Positions 19,793 to 29,455 of a stretch of 36,553 bases of DNA are shown here, piece by piece. The DNA comes from a virus. Under the pieces are notes generated by a model, which was not told the DNA's origin, searched no databases, and saw nothing but the letters and a program-made list of their open reading frames with translations. The stretch spans positions 1-36,553 of IMG/VR virus record IMGVR_UViG_3300042557_001361. The stretch is one strand, 5' to 3'. The position numbers and the translations under genes are program-made. The first letter of the stretch is position 1. Every line of letters begins with the position of its first letter.

Positions 19793-20739
19793 TAAAGAGC
19801 GGCGTCCGGTGTTGTGTAAACTATAGTCAATGGAGAATCTGTTCCATTGTCATATGCTTCAAATGTAAACTCAACATCGATTGTTTCAGGTCCATTTACT
19901 TGTGGAGCTTCTCCATCAAACTTAGCAGCTGAAACTGTAATCTGTAGTGCTTCAGTTCCGCTAGCTGTTAGCGTCAATGAGAGTGATGTCTCTGTATCTG
20001 CTAAGAAACGAGAAAGCAAAGTTGTGTCAGTGAATTCTGCAACAACTGTTCCTGAAAGCTTACGGAATCCATTGTTTGTCTGCTCGGACTTAGCTCCAGC
20101 TGATCCTAAGTTGTAGCGATCAGTCTTAAGTGTGTTGTCCAACGTCATTGTGAATGACTTGATATTTGCAACTGCAGTTCCTGCAACTGTAACAGCACCT
20201 TGTGCAAAGTTAAATACTGAGCCAGATAGTGCATATGATGGTGTTGCTAATGCAGTTCCTGTTGTAAGTCCAGCAGCATCGATTGAGAATGAACCTGTAG
20301 CAATTTCACCATTAGCAACTGATAACTCAAATGAGCTGATTTTGCAGCCTGTAAGAGTCTTTGGAGTTACTGTGCCGCCGTATTGTGGCACACCAATCTG
20401 AGTTGTAAATGACTTGCCATATGGATCACCAAGTGTGAATGTAAAAGAACTTCCAACTTTTGCTGGAAACGTGCTAGTTGCGTGAGCAAGTAGCAAACCA
20501 AGTCCACGTGTTGGAAGATCAAGAATAATGTCGCCAGATGCATCAAATGTTGTTACGACACGGCGCTGTGAGCGAGGTAGTAATCCACCAGCTCGTAGAC
20601 CCATGCCGACAGACACGTTCTTGTTATATGTTGTCGCTTCAGAGGTAAACTCATAAAAGCGACTTACTGTAGCGGCTGTGTTAAAGGTTGTCTCTGTGGC
20701 GATGCCAAGGGACGAACCAATACCGGAACCAATTGCCAT
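19792..20739 (-). CDS. major tail tube protein
   Basis: The 315-residue beta-rich protein starts MAIGSGIGSSLGIATETTFN and contains FEFTSEATTYNK-like and DLPTRGLGLLLAHATSTFPA segments of phage tail tube proteins, with no other motif. It lies upstream of the chaperone pair and tape measure, where the major tail protein is expected. The overlap with the downstream gene (TAATG) shows coupling. Confidence 0.85.
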   Translation of the reverse strand: MAIGSGIGSSLGIATETTFNTAATVSRFYEFTSEATTYNKNVSVGMGLRAGGLLPRSQRRVVTTFDASGDIILDLPTRGLGLLLAHATSTFPAKVGSSFTFTLGDPYGKSFTTQIGVPQYGGTVTPKTLTGCKISSFELSVANGEIATGSFSIDAAGLTTGTALATPSYALSGSVFNFAQGAVTVAGTAVANIKSFTMTLDNTLKTDRYNLGSAGAKSEQTNNGFRKLSGTVVAEFTDTTLLSRFLADTETSLSLTLTASGTEALQITVSAAKFDGEAPQVNGPETIDVEFTFEAYDNGTDSPLTIVYTTPDAAL

Positions 20740-20748
20740 AGTTGTCTC

Positions 20749-20952
20749 CTAGTTGGCTTCTGCCGGTACATCCGGCGTTGATGGGGTTACTGAAACAGCA
20801 GCCTTATCAGCTGCAGTCCAATTATCTGTTTGTGCAAGAAGAGACGCTGCGGCTTCATCTGAAACATCAACGATTGCTCCTGCTTTTACGTCTAATCCCA
20901 AACTTGGGATATTTAGATCTCCAAGAGGTGAGATGTTTTTGATTTTTGCCAT
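20749..20952 (-). CDS. small conserved actinophage protein
   Basis: The 67-residue protein MAKIKNISPLGDLNIPSLGL...VDVSDEAAASLLAQTDNWTA has a short beta start and an acidic helix ending LLxQxDNW. Proteins of this pattern (a beta-strand start, an LLEQ-NW helix, a Pro/Thr tail) occur next to tail tube genes. Function unknown, probably a virion or assembly factor. Confidence 0.7.
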   Translation of the reverse strand: MAKIKNISPLGDLNIPSLGLDVKAGAIVDVSDEAAASLLAQTDNWTAADKAAVSVTPSTPDVPAEAN

Positions 20953-20960
20953 GATTCTCC

Positions 20961-21419
20961 TTAGGTTCTTGCCTTGTAATAGATAGTAAAATTGATTTGA
21001 ACTCCAGCACCTTGACTTGTTTGCACATAAGTTGGTGTGTGAGATTCTAAACCAGAGTAAAGAACTACACCGCCAAATGAAGGATCTGTTCTAATTACGG
21101 TATCAACAGCGCTAAGAAGTGCATATGCACTTGTTCTACATGTCGAAAGTTTAGTATCACCTGTCCATGATGATAACGTGCAGTTAACTGAACCATCTTC
21201 AAACATGGACTTTGCACCAAGTTGCTTATATTCATTGCGCAAGTTTGCAGCTACTACTTCGCCGTCTTCAGAACCATCGTGACCAATTGAGATCCAATTT
21301 GTAGGATCCGATGAATCTATTTCAATGCCATCATAGATCGTAGCCGTAGATAGGCTTGGAGCCGCTCTAAGAGCTGCTACAATAGCATCGATAAGTTGTG
21401 GAAATGCTGTAATTGCCAT
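20961..21419 (-). CDS. tail terminator-like protein
   Basis: The 152-residue protein (MAITAFPQLIDAIVAALRAA...) has the alpha-beta pattern of tail terminator proteins and ends GAGVQINFTIYYKART. It lies between the head-tail connector and tail tube genes, the place of the terminator that caps the tail and joins the head. Call by place and pattern. Confidence 0.65.
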   Translation of the reverse strand: MAITAFPQLIDAIVAALRAAPSLSTATIYDGIEIDSSDPTNWISIGHDGSEDGEVVAANLRNEYKQLGAKSMFEDGSVNCTLSSWTGDTKLSTCRTSAYALLSAVDTVIRTDPSFGGVVLYSGLESHTPTYVQTSQGAGVQINFTIYYKART

Positions 21420-22258
21420 TACGCAATACCTGGCAAACGAACTGGATCAAGCAATTCCATTACACGAAGAGGCATTGAGAATGAAGTACCTGGCATATAT
21501 TCATCGCCTGATTGACCTCTGCCCATTACGTTTGTAGATCCACGCTGTGTTTGCCACAAGTGGCGAACTTCTTCTAATAAACCTTGTTTTGCAGAAGGTG
21601 GTGGATTGATAAATCCTGAAACATATGAGATAACAATATTCTGAACTCCAGGAGCCCACACACCAAAGTAGTTAGGTCCTGATAACGATCCTACAGAAAG
21701 ACGCTGGACACGCTGACCTGTTGGATCTAGCATATATTGAGTTGGATCTACAAGATTTCCATTCTCATAAATGCTTGTAATCGACATTGCTCGAGGATTA
21801 CGAAGACGAATAATGTCCGTATTTCCATCATACTTCTCATTGACGAATGTGTCACGACCCAGAATAGAACCTACATAGTTCTGGCAAAGATCTGTTGCTG
21901 CGTCAATAAATCGACGAATCTCTTCATCATGAGTATCTACTGCAATATTTAAGTGTGACTTAACTTCATCTAGAGAAACAATGCTGATTTGGTCATAGTT
22001 GCGGACGGTAAAATCATCTGAATAAGCTGATGCGTTGTTTCCTGTAGCAACCCAGCGGACAACAAAACGGCCTGAAGTTGAAGGAGAGTAATTTACGTCA
22101 TAGATACCAACTGATGTATTAACTACGGTTGGATTTGTTGATGTTCCATCTGGAGCTGTAATCGTACAAGTAACTGCGGTTGCATTTGCTAAAGCTCCTG
22201 CTGCATCGGTGATTTTGACGCCAAGGGCAACAACGTCTCCTAAATCATAAACTGCCAT
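21419..22258 (-). CDS. head-tail connector with N-terminal Ig-like domain
   Basis: The 279-residue protein has two parts. Residues 1-88 are beta-rich (VALGVKITDAAGALANATAV to YSDDFTVRNYDQ) and resemble an Ig-like domain. Residues 92-279 start ISIVSLDEVKSHLNIAVDTH and match the gp6-like connector family (EVKxHLxI, IDAATDLCQNYVG, ending near LLDPVRLPGIA). Connectors form a ring under the portal. The extra domain may decorate the neck. Confidence 0.75.
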   Translation of the reverse strand: MAVYDLGDVVALGVKITDAAGALANATAVTCTITAPDGTSTNPTVVNTSVGIYDVNYSPSTSGRFVVRWVATGNNASAYSDDFTVRNYDQISIVSLDEVKSHLNIAVDTHDEEIRRFIDAATDLCQNYVGSILGRDTFVNEKYDGNTDIIRLRNPRAMSITSIYENGNLVDPTQYMLDPTGQRVQRLSVGSLSGPNYFGVWAPGVQNIVISYVSGFINPPPSAKQGLLEEVRHLWQTQRGSTNVMGRGQSGDEYMPGTSFSMPLRVMELLDPVRLPGIA

Positions 22259-22457
22259 TATTGCTCTCCATAACTACGCCTTGACGGACTCGATTTGACA
22301 AATTGCCCCTGTATGTTGTGTAATTAAAAGTAAATAACGGATTGTTATAGAACACATTTGGTGCTTCATAAGCAAAGCGGACTACGTTTGCTGCGTTAGA
22401 TAGCCGAGGTTGCATCTTCTGGAAAGGAGTTTGAAAGGGGAGCATTTTTGCTGCCAT
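22245..22457 (-). CDS. small protein overlapping the glycosyltransferase gene (70 aa)
   Basis: MAAKMLPFQTPFQKMQPRLS and on to FTFNYTTYRGNLSNRVRQ. The beta-strand-rich, basic 70-residue protein has no known motif. Its 5' end overlaps the GT4 gene by 62 bases in another frame and its 3' end overlaps the connector by 14 bases. AAGGAGAACAAA precedes ATG 22457. It may be a head or neck accessory protein. Confidence 0.65.
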   Translation of the reverse strand: MAAKMLPFQTPFQKMQPRLSNAANVVRFAYEAPNVFYNNPLFTFNYTTYRGNLSNRVRQGVVMESNNGSL

Positions 22458-23523
22458 TTTGTTCTCCTTCTAGTTGATACCAGCCATCGTCCCAAAGAGT
22501 GAGCAAGCGTTCAAAGTACTCTTCATACTGAATGCCGATTGTATCAAGACTGTAGTTCCCAATAGCCCATCTGCGGATAGATTCATTATTTAATTTTTTT
22601 ACATCTTCGGCTGCTTTCATAAACTCAGCCAAAGTCCTGCATCGATAACCGGTAAATCCTGGTATGTTGGTTTCTGTGAATGCTCCCCAGTCGGTTGTGA
22701 TAGTTGGAGTTCCACAGGCTTGTGCTTCGATAACCACATTACCAAATGGTTCTATATACAGAGTAGGTGCAAATGTTGCAATTGCTCCGCCCATAAGCTT
22801 GGCTCTTTCTTCAGGGCCAACAGATCCTACAAATTCACCATATCCGGTGCCTTCACCAGGACCTGCAAGGATCAGACGCTTACCTAGACGCTCACATACT
22901 TCTTGAGCGATCTTGTAGCCTTTGCGGTCAATTATTCTGCCAATGTAGAGATAGTAATCTCCATCATGGGTTCCCAAAGGGAACATTTTGGGTTCTAAGT
23001 AACCATTGATGACAACATCAAAAAACTGACCATCTACGGCAGTAGGGTTTTGATGTCCTGCGTAAACTGAGTGCATCCATGCATAGGATTCAAAGACTCG
23101 GTATTTGCTAAATACTCCACCATAGCCAACACCAAACTCGACTGACATGTGGTTAGGAAAAGCATCAGCAATTGGCTTCTGTGCAGTTCCACCGATCAGG
23201 CATATAAAGTCTTTTGGCTGGATCCGCTTATTGATCTGACTGATTGCCATACCATTAAACGTTTTCCAAAGACTGTTGTTGATATCAAATGGGTATTGAG
23301 TGTAATGAGTTGACCCGACTTGAGCTGATCTGTAGTCCTCGGTTGCACACACTATGTGTTCTGTTACGTCACATTCAGGTTTGACTTCTCCTGAGTATAG
23401 GAACACTTCATGTCCAAGGTCATGCATCATCATACAGAACCGACGGACTTTCTCGGTATAAGCACAGTTTGCAAACTTTTTTGTTACCTGCGTGTGTGGC
23501 AGTGCCACAATATGAAAACGCAT
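22396..23523 (-). CDS. GT4-family glycosyltransferase
   Basis: The 375-residue protein ends in the GT-B, family-4 pattern: YIGRIIDRKGYKIAQEVCER, LAGPGEGTGY, and EPFGNVVIEAQACGTPTITT followed by DWGAFTE. The glutamate of E-P-F-G-N and the E-A-Q-A-C-G region bind the nucleotide-sugar. It probably transfers a sugar to a virion protein, or possibly to hydroxymethylated DNA bases if the left-hand cassette acts. GGGGGGAATCA precedes the ATG. It belongs to the island between capsid and connector genes. Confidence 0.85.
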   Translation of the reverse strand: MRFHIVALPHTQVTKKFANCAYTEKVRRFCMMMHDLGHEVFLYSGEVKPECDVTEHIVCATEDYRSAQVGSTHYTQYPFDINNSLWKTFNGMAISQINKRIQPKDFICLIGGTAQKPIADAFPNHMSVEFGVGYGGVFSKYRVFESYAWMHSVYAGHQNPTAVDGQFFDVVINGYLEPKMFPLGTHDGDYYLYIGRIIDRKGYKIAQEVCERLGKRLILAGPGEGTGYGEFVGSVGPEERAKLMGGAIATFAPTLYIEPFGNVVIEAQACGTPTITTDWGAFTETNIPGFTGYRCRTLAEFMKAAEDVKKLNNESIRRWAIGNYSLDTIGIQYEEYFERLLTLWDDGWYQLEGEQNGSKNAPLSNSFPEDATSAI

Positions 23524-23544
23524 TGATTCCCCCCGAATCTGTTT

Positions 23545-23694
23545 TTAGAAGTTTGGTTTGTTCCAGTCAGGATTGTCTCTGTTTAAGTACGCCTGATAGT
23601 CAGAATTGGCTTCATTTTGAGGAATAAAAGAAATGGTGCCATCTTCATTTGTGCGTTCAATAAATCCATTTTCATTTTCAAAGTATGTGATCAT
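23545..23694 (-). CDS. small fibre-companion protein 3 (49 aa)
   Basis: The product starts MITYFENENGFIERTNEDGT and contains ANSDYQAYLNRDNPDWNKPN. It is related to the companion protein of fibre 2 (both share ANSDYxAYLNRDNPxW). ATG shares a base with the fibre stop (TAATG). A tail fibre chaperone or assembly factor is the likely role, from placement after the fibre. Confidence 0.7.
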   Translation of the reverse strand: MITYFENENGFIERTNEDGTISFIPQNEANSDYQAYLNRDNPDWNKPNF

Positions 23695-24677
23695 TACAAC
23701 TCCGCCGATGCCGTTAATTGGGTTGAATTGCCGTAAGAACCTGAAAAACCAGCACCAGCCGCAACAAGTTGAATTCCAGCTTGCGTGGTAGATGTTGAGA
23801 TGGTTTGAATAGAACTAAAATTTGCAGTTGTACCGGTATTTGTAAAAGTCACTGTTGCTTGTATGCGCATAGTCGTTGGTAATGAAAGCGGAACAATAAT
23901 TGATTGACCGCTTCCGCTTGCGTAACCGCCGACACTGTAACCATTAACGACTGCAAAATACCGCTGACACAATGCCAACTCCCCGCCGATTGAGCCGCCA
24001 GCGCGGGCGAATGGGGTCATTTGCACCCCAAGTTCATATTGAACACCAGTGATTTCAAAGTAATCGTTAGCGCCTGCAGTGCCTGTTGGTGTGAAGGCGG
24101 TAAGAATTGCAAGTTCAGTTGCATTTGATGGAACATTACCAGTAAAAAAGAAACGCTGCCAAGCGGTTGTTAATGTTACGCTTGTACCGATGAACTGCAC
24201 TCTGCCTGTAAAGTTTTCTTGGCTTTGATCTACTCCAGTTCCATACACTCCAAGAACTGTAAGGTTTGAAGTTGCTTCAGAGTAGTTCGCACCTTTGCGT
24301 GCGTAAAATGAAAAAGTAATTGTTTTACCAGCAAACTGAAGTGAGTTTGCAGTTTCAAAAGTAGTTGCGTACTCTAAATACTGAGTTGAAGTATTGCCTG
24401 AATCTCGTTGGATACGAGCGCAGTATTGAATGTTTGGTAGGTTGGTTGTGTCTGCAGTTGCCTGACGAGATACGGTTGCGCCAGTTGTAAAGTTGCCTCG
24501 TACAAAACGCCATCTGTCAGACATGTACTGGTATCCAGAACCTGTAAATGCAATGCTGGTTCCTCGTTGCCAAAAATCAAAACCACCGTTAATGCACGCG
24601 TTCTTGCCCGCAACAAACGGTGCAACCGCCCCGCCCAGGTTGTCTTGTTGATCAGCTATATCTCGAGCACGTGTCAC
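23694..24677 (-). CDS. tail fibre 3, carbohydrate-binding-module type
   Basis: The 327-residue protein starts from GTG (GTGA overlap) with MTRARDIADQQDNLGGAVAP. A core shared with fibres 1 and 2 follows: AGKNACINGGFDFWQRGTS, a beta-sandwich with FAGKTITFSFYARKG, then [20 protein letters not shown] and a Tyr-Phe. It ends SAEL like the other two. The core resembles a jelly-roll carbohydrate-binding domain; no enzymatic residues stand out. Likely a receptor-binding fibre. Confidence 0.8.
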   Translation of the reverse strand: MTRARDIADQQDNLGGAVAPFVAGKNACINGGFDFWQRGTSIAFTGSGYQYMSDRWRFVRGNFTTGATVSRQATADTTNLPNIQYCARIQRDSGNTSTQYLEYATTFETANSLQFAGKTITFSFYARKGANYSEATSNLTVLGVYGTGVDQSQENFTGRVQFIGTSVTLTTAWQRFFFTGNVPSNATELAILTAFTPTGTAGANDYFEITGVQYELGVQMTPFARAGGSIGGELALCQRYFAVVNGYSVGGYASGSGQSIIVPLSLPTTMRIQATVTFTNTGTTANFSSIQTISTSTTQAGIQLVAAGAGFSGSYGNSTQLTASAEL

Positions 24678-24856
24678 TTAGCTGCCTCCTCTTGTGGTGG
24701 TTGTGGCTTGCCCCATTCAGGGTTGTCACGATTTAAGTAAGCGTGGTAATCGGAGTTGGCAGGATCCATTGGGATCCATGACTCTGTTCCATCTTCGTTT
24801 AATCGCACAACAAACTGTGTGCCGTCTATTGATTCTTTTAATAAATAATTGCTCAT
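24674..24856 (-). CDS. small fibre-companion protein 2 (60 aa)
   Basis: MSNYLLKESIDGTQFVVRLN continues to PANSDYHAYLNRDNPEWGKP. It is a longer relative of the 49-residue companion of fibre 3. It starts in an ATGA overlap with the fibre 2 stop and ends in a GTGA overlap with fibre 3. Probable fibre assembly partner. Confidence 0.7.
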   Translation of the reverse strand: MSNYLLKESIDGTQFVVRLNEDGTESWIPMDPANSDYHAYLNRDNPEWGKPQPPQEEAAK

Positions 24857-25971
24857 AATTCTGCACTCCCTGATATCGCGCATTGACCAGAAACTGAGTT
24901 GTAAACTGTAAGCCAAAATGAAGATGCAGGATTGTACGCAGTAGCTCCAACATTTCCACCTGAGCCAACAGAGTAGGTCACAACTGTAATTGTTGGACTA
25001 ACTCGTTTAGGCACTTTCCAATAACCAACGGCATACAAGTTTGGTGTTGTAACAAGCGCATAGTCAGTTGATTCAAAGTACCGCTGACATAATGCTAATT
25101 CTCCAGCAATTGAACCAGAAGCTGTTTGGAACGGGGTAGCGACAGAACCTGGTTCAAGTTGCCAACCCCAAGTATCGATAGAAACTGAACCTATCGCGCC
25201 CGAAACGTGGAACAAAAAGATGTTAATGTATGAGCCAGCTCCTATTGTCTTACCTGCCATTGACCCAAGCGTTACGGTAAGCGTGTATCTCTGCCATGAA
25301 GTTGTGAGCGCAACATCTGCACTGCCAGAGCCGTTATTTGCAGAACCGCTGACACCAAAATATTGATTTATATACGTGCGTGCAAGGTGTGCAGATGAAG
25401 CCTTGGCCCAAAAACTGAACGTGACAGTTTGCCCAGCAAATGTTCTTACATCTTCGATTTTTTGTTGCAATTCCCAGTATGTGCCGCCAGCTGCATTTGC
25501 GAGTCTGTGGAAATAGGTGCCTTCGTAGCCTGCCACGGGAGCTGCACCTGGAGTAAAAGTCTGCTGAGACGCAGTAGCTGTTCCACCATTTACGTAAGCT
25601 TGGTATCTGTCTGCTGTAAAAATATTGCTACCGGCAGTTACTGAAATACTTGTACCTCTTTGCCAAACACCAAAGTCACCGTTAATCATTTTATTTTTGC
25701 CAGCGTATTGCATTGTGCTTGCCCAGTTAAGCCCATCAGCTTGTGAGCTATCGGCCATTAGAACTGATCCATCAGGGCCTACGCCTTGGCGAACAACTGT
25801 GCCTGATCCTGTGGCAGCAATGATGTCGCCTTTAGTTGTTACAACAGATGAAGAGATGGCTCCAATGGCAGCAGGCGTGTGTGAGTGTGGACCGATACCG
25901 ACTGGGATCCATGTATCTGTAGCTGAGTCGTAAACAAACCCAGGGCGTGATGTCTCGCCGATTGTTGGCAT
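24853..25971 (-). CDS. tail fibre 2, carbohydrate-binding-module type
   Basis: The 372-residue protein starts MPTIGETSRPGFVYDSATDT, followed by a repeat-like linker (VVTTKGDIIAATGSGTVVRQ) and the shared core [62 protein letters not shown], ending SAEL. It is clearly related to fibres 1 and 3. Likely receptor-binding fibre; cognate receptor unknown. Confidence 0.8.
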   Translation of the reverse strand: MPTIGETSRPGFVYDSATDTWIPVGIGPHSHTPAAIGAISSSVVTTKGDIIAATGSGTVVRQGVGPDGSVLMADSSQADGLNWASTMQYAGKNKMINGDFGVWQRGTSISVTAGSNIFTADRYQAYVNGGTATASQQTFTPGAAPVAGYEGTYFHRLANAAGGTYWELQQKIEDVRTFAGQTVTFSFWAKASSAHLARTYINQYFGVSGSANNGSGSADVALTTSWQRYTLTVTLGSMAGKTIGAGSYINIFLFHVSGAIGSVSIDTWGWQLEPGSVATPFQTASGSIAGELALCQRYFESTDYALVTTPNLYAVGYWKVPKRVSPTITVVTYSVGSGGNVGATAYNPASSFWLTVYNSVSGQCAISGSAEL

Positions 25972-26114
25972 TAGATTCCCTTCTTGATTGCTTCTTGTTG
26001 CGTTAGTATTTCATCATACATAGATTTTGGCATTGAAGTGAACGAACCATCATCATTTGAAATCACAACAAAATCCCTGCCGAATAAATCTGTGACAATC
26101 TTGATTTCATTCAT
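25971..26114 (-). CDS. small fibre-companion protein 1 (47 aa)
   Basis: MNEIKIVTDLFGRDFVVISN continues to DGSFTSMPKSMYDEILTQQE. It takes the same place after a fibre and has the same DGSxxxxP-type turn as the other companions but no NRDNPxW end. ATG lies one base after the fibre 1 stop; its own stop overlaps fibre 2 as TAATG. Function inferred from position only. Confidence 0.6.
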   Translation of the reverse strand: MNEIKIVTDLFGRDFVVISNDDGSFTSMPKSMYDEILTQQEAIKKGI

Positions 26115-26115
26115 T

Positions 26116-29100
26116 TTACAACTCCGCACTTACTGCTAGAAAGCCTGATGTTCCGTTTGTATCTATAAAGACAGGGAGTCCTGCGGTCATTCCTGCCGCA
26201 GTTACAGCCAGCGCAAAGTTGTTCGTTCCACCAGGTGAGGCGGTCACTACAGTCGGAGCATTCACATTGATTGTGCCAGATAGGTTCCAACCAACGAGTC
26301 TCAAGTCAACCCAAGTCACGGCCGCAGTAAAAGCTCTCTTTGTCACTTTCATTGGGAAAAACACGACTGCGGTAGTCGATGAAGCTGCCATTCCCCAGGC
26401 AATAGGGTCATTTAGCCCAAGAGAACCTGCGGATATTCTTTCATAGTACCGCTGGCACAAAGCCAACTCGCCACCGATTGAACCAGACGCGGTCTGGAAC
26501 GCAGTCGCAACCGACCCCGCCTCGAGTTGCACGCCCCAGATGTCAAAAGTGTTTGATTGAATGCCAAGCGAGCTGGTGCGAGAATTGAAATCAGTTCCAG
26601 CTGAAACCCAAATATTGAGTTCTAGAACTGAATCGTTGTTTGTGCCGAGCGTCTTGCCAGCTAAAGACGGAAGTGTGAACGTTCTCGAATAGCGCACCCA
26701 AGATGTTGAAATCGCAAGCTTCTGGACTCCACCAACGCCCTCAAGTCTTGCAGATGGAGAACCACCAGTTCCGAATGTTTCCACAAACTCAATAGACACA
26801 TTCGGGGTGCCGCTTGCAGCTTTAGCAAAAAACGAGACGGTGACGGTTTGACCCGCTAGAGTCCTGACATCTTCAATTCGCTGTGTGAAGATAGTGCCAG
26901 CAAAGCCAGAACTCTGGCCAGACGAGACGACACGCATGTACTGCTTGGCTTCGTAACCTGCAATCGGCGCAGTTCCTGGCGTGAATTGTTGTACTGAAAA
27001 TGCGCTGCTACCGCCGACGACATTTGTTCCGCTGAATCTGTCAACGATAAAAACAGAAGTTTCTGTTGTCAGCGTTTGACTTGAAAAAGCCCGCTGGTTA
27101 TAGAAACAATCGCCATTGATGATTTTATTCTTGCCAGCGAAGAACGAACTGGTGTTCAGTGGGAAGGCAGCATTAGCCGCAGCTTGTGTGTAGGTGTTGG
27201 CTGCAGTGAAAGTCGAAGTCGTGATGATTTCAACGTAGTCACCGACTGTGGTTGCAGTGGTGAGCACAATGCTTGTGCCATCGGTCGCAGTGTAATCCAC
27301 AGCGCGAACAAGAAGCACACCGTTTAGGTAGACCTGCTCAAAGCCGACAGTGTAGGCAAGTGCGAGTGAATAGTCGTCATTGCCACTGATTGTTGTGCCA
27401 GCTGTTGTAATCGCTTTGCGCCAGTACTGCTCAAAAACTGTAGTTGAAGTGGCGTCAGTGTCTAACCAAAGAGATCCATTGACAGCTCCTGTTGGCATTG
27501 ATGCTTGTGCGTAAGCTGCAGCAGGTCCTGTTGCTCCAGATGCTCCTGTAGGTCCAGTTGGGCCTGTTGGTCCTGGAACTGTACTATCTGCTCCTGATGG
27601 ACCTGTAGGTCCAGTTGGACCGGTAGCTCCATTTGTACCAGCAGGACCGGTTGCTCCGGTAGGACCGGTTGCTCCGTCAATTCCTGCAGCTCCTGATGCT
27701 CCAGTTGCTCCGACAGGGCCGGTTGCTCCAACGGGTCCAGTCGGTCCGGTTGCTCCGTCAATTCCAGCTGGACCAGTTGCACCTGTCGCTCCGTCCAATC
27801 CTGCAGGACCTGTTGCTCCGATCGGTCCAGTCGGACCAACGTCGCCTTGAATACCTTGAATACCTTGAGGACCAGTTGCGCCACTAGCTCCGACAGGGCC
27901 AGTTGCTCCGACAGGTCCAGTTGCTCCATCGACTCCAGCAGGACCGGTTGCTCCGGTTGCTCCAGCTGGACCGGTGGCTCCAGTAGCGCCATCGATTCCA
28001 GAAGATCCTTGTGGACCTGTTGGTCCTGTTGATCCGATCGGCCCAGTCGGACCTGTTGGTCCTGCAACTGTTGAATCAGCTCCACTAGGTCCTGTTGCTC
28101 CAATTGGTCCGGTCGGTCCAGTAGTTCCGGTTGCACCGATTGGACCGGTTGCGCCAGTTGCTCCTGTTGGACCTTGTGGACCTTCTGGTGCTTGAAGTGA
28201 TGTGATTACAAATGAATAATGTTGTGAACCTTCAGTGTAAAAGTTAACAGTTCGAGATATGCCATCAGTATTTTGTGCATATAGCTCAACAATCATACGA
28301 TCTGTTGCAGATACTGCCGAACTTGGCAAAACAATCTCTGTGTCAACTAATACTGGGTTTGTACCATCATACCCAATAAGTGTTGGGTCAGTATCGCCAA
28401 TTGTGGCAAGAACAGTTCCTGCATTGTTTGCTAACTTCAAGCGTGCAAATGCGTACACATCTGAAGTATCTGTTGGAACTCTAAAAAATAGTGAGAAACG
28501 CTGAACACCTGCAGGAATAAGTGTAAAACCAAATGGTTCAGTAATGTATTGCTGCATTAACTCAGTTGAATTTGCTGCAACAGAATTTGTAACTGTTTGC
28601 ATTGCAGCACCTGTTGGTTCTTCGCCAAGTTGCTTGTAACCAGTTAATTCAGTGATTGATTCATTGAAATAGTAGTAACGGCCAGTTGTGTAACCTTGTG
28701 GACCTGTTGCTCCAGTTGCGCCGGTTGGTCCTTCAGCTCCAGTTGCACCAATCGGTCCGGTTGGGCCAGTTGCGCCAATCGGTCCGGTTGATCCTGTAGG
28801 ACCTGGCACGGTTGAATCTGCCCCTGTAGGACCTGTTGCGCCAATCGGACCTGTTGCTCCAACTTCGCCTTGAATACCTTGCGGACCTGTCGAACCTGTT
28901 GGACCAATGTCACCTTGCGGACCTGTTGGCCCGGTTGATCCTGTTGCGCCAACTAAACCAGTTGCGCCTGTAGCACCGATTGGTCCTGTTGAACCAGTTG
29001 CGCCAATAGGTCCAGTTACACCGATTGGACCTTGGATTCCTTGAATTCCTTGTGGGCCAGTCGCTCCGATTGGGCCTGTTGGACCGGTTACTCCAATTGG

Positions 29101-29391
29101 ACCGGTTACACCGATTGGCCCGGTTGCTCCTGTAGCTCCAACAGGACCTGTTGGTCCAGTTGGTCCAGGTGTTAATTCAATATGTGCAATCGTGTTGTCG
29201 ATACCATCGAGTCGAGCTTTGACAGTAGGAGAGACTCCAGATGGATTGGTTCCTAATTCATTTTCAATTGCTTCAATTGCATCATTTGCATTTGCATGTT
29301 GAGCTGCGTGAGGTACGGTTGCTGAATCTAAATAATCTGTAGGCGTTGGATTATTGAAATCGTCTATGCCGCCAGGATAGTTAGTCGCCAC
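26116..29391 (-). CDS. large tail fibre 1 with two collagen-like blocks
   Basis: The 1091-residue protein starts from GTG (GAAGGAGATACC before it) with [20 protein letters not shown] and a helical N-terminus. Collagen-like G-P/A/V-T-G repeats fill about residues 76-245, then a beta domain ([16 protein letters not shown]...), and a second collagen block at about 403-655. The C-terminal 300 residues hold the core shared with fibres 2 and 3: [56 protein letters not shown] and [11 protein letters not shown], ending SAEL. It is probably a long trimeric side or baseplate fibre. Confidence 0.88.
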   Translation of the reverse strand: MATNYPGGIDDFNNPTPTDYLDSATVPHAAQHANANDAIEAIENELGTNPSGVSPTVKARLDGIDNTIAHIELTPGPTGPTGPVGATGATGPIGVTGPIGVTGPTGPIGATGPQGIQGIQGPIGVTGPIGATGSTGPIGATGATGLVGATGSTGPTGPQGDIGPTGSTGPQGIQGEVGATGPIGATGPTGADSTVPGPTGSTGPIGATGPTGPIGATGAEGPTGATGATGPQGYTTGRYYYFNESITELTGYKQLGEEPTGAAMQTVTNSVAANSTELMQQYITEPFGFTLIPAGVQRFSLFFRVPTDTSDVYAFARLKLANNAGTVLATIGDTDPTLIGYDGTNPVLVDTEIVLPSSAVSATDRMIVELYAQNTDGISRTVNFYTEGSQHYSFVITSLQAPEGPQGPTGATGATGPIGATGTTGPTGPIGATGPSGADSTVAGPTGPTGPIGSTGPTGPQGSSGIDGATGATGPAGATGATGPAGVDGATGPVGATGPVGASGATGPQGIQGIQGDVGPTGPIGATGPAGLDGATGATGPAGIDGATGPTGPVGATGPVGATGASGAAGIDGATGPTGATGPAGTNGATGPTGPTGPSGADSTVPGPTGPTGPTGASGATGPAAAYAQASMPTGAVNGSLWLDTDATSTTVFEQYWRKAITTAGTTISGNDDYSLALAYTVGFEQVYLNGVLLVRAVDYTATDGTSIVLTTATTVGDYVEIITTSTFTAANTYTQAAANAAFPLNTSSFFAGKNKIINGDCFYNQRAFSSQTLTTETSVFIVDRFSGTNVVGGSSAFSVQQFTPGTAPIAGYEAKQYMRVVSSGQSSGFAGTIFTQRIEDVRTLAGQTVTVSFFAKAASGTPNVSIEFVETFGTGGSPSARLEGVGGVQKLAISTSWVRYSRTFTLPSLAGKTLGTNNDSVLELNIWVSAGTDFNSRTSSLGIQSNTFDIWGVQLEAGSVATAFQTASGSIGGELALCQRYYERISAGSLGLNDPIAWGMAASSTTAVVFFPMKVTKRAFTAAVTWVDLRLVGWNLSGTINVNAPTVVTASPGGTNNFALAVTAAGMTAGLPVFIDTNGTSGFLAVSAEL
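27520..28195 (-). repeat. collagen-like repeat block 2 of fibre 1
   Basis: Runs of Gly-X-Y codons (about 80 triplets), mostly [15 protein letters not shown], with irregular DGATG units. Codon use varies strongly, so the DNA is not a simple perfect repeat. Confidence 0.8.
28690..29166 (-). repeat. collagen-like repeat block 1 of fibre 1
   Basis: Gly-X-Y triplets of the kinds GPT, GAT, GPI and GVT, similar to block 2. Length of such blocks often varies between related phages by recombination. Confidence 0.8.
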
Positions 29392-29412
29392 GGTATCTCC
29401 TTCATAGTAGAG

Positions 29413-29455
29413 GCAAGAGGGTTAAACGCCAGGGGGTAACACTTAACCCTCTTGC
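29413..29455 (-). promoter_or_regulatory. 13-bp hairpin at the end of the GT-A gene
   Basis: GCAAGAGGGTTAA and TTAACCCTCTTGC are perfect 13-bp arms around a 17-base loop. The first arm (minus strand) includes the stop codon of the glycosyltransferase. There is no U-tract, so it may slow transcription or mark an mRNA end and processing point. Confidence 0.75.

Noticed and set aside
27462-28136. 224-codon minus-strand frame rich in Gln and Leu within fibre 1
   Set aside because: It is the shifted frame of the collagen-like Gly-X-Y repeat, which creates long open frames by its codon pattern.
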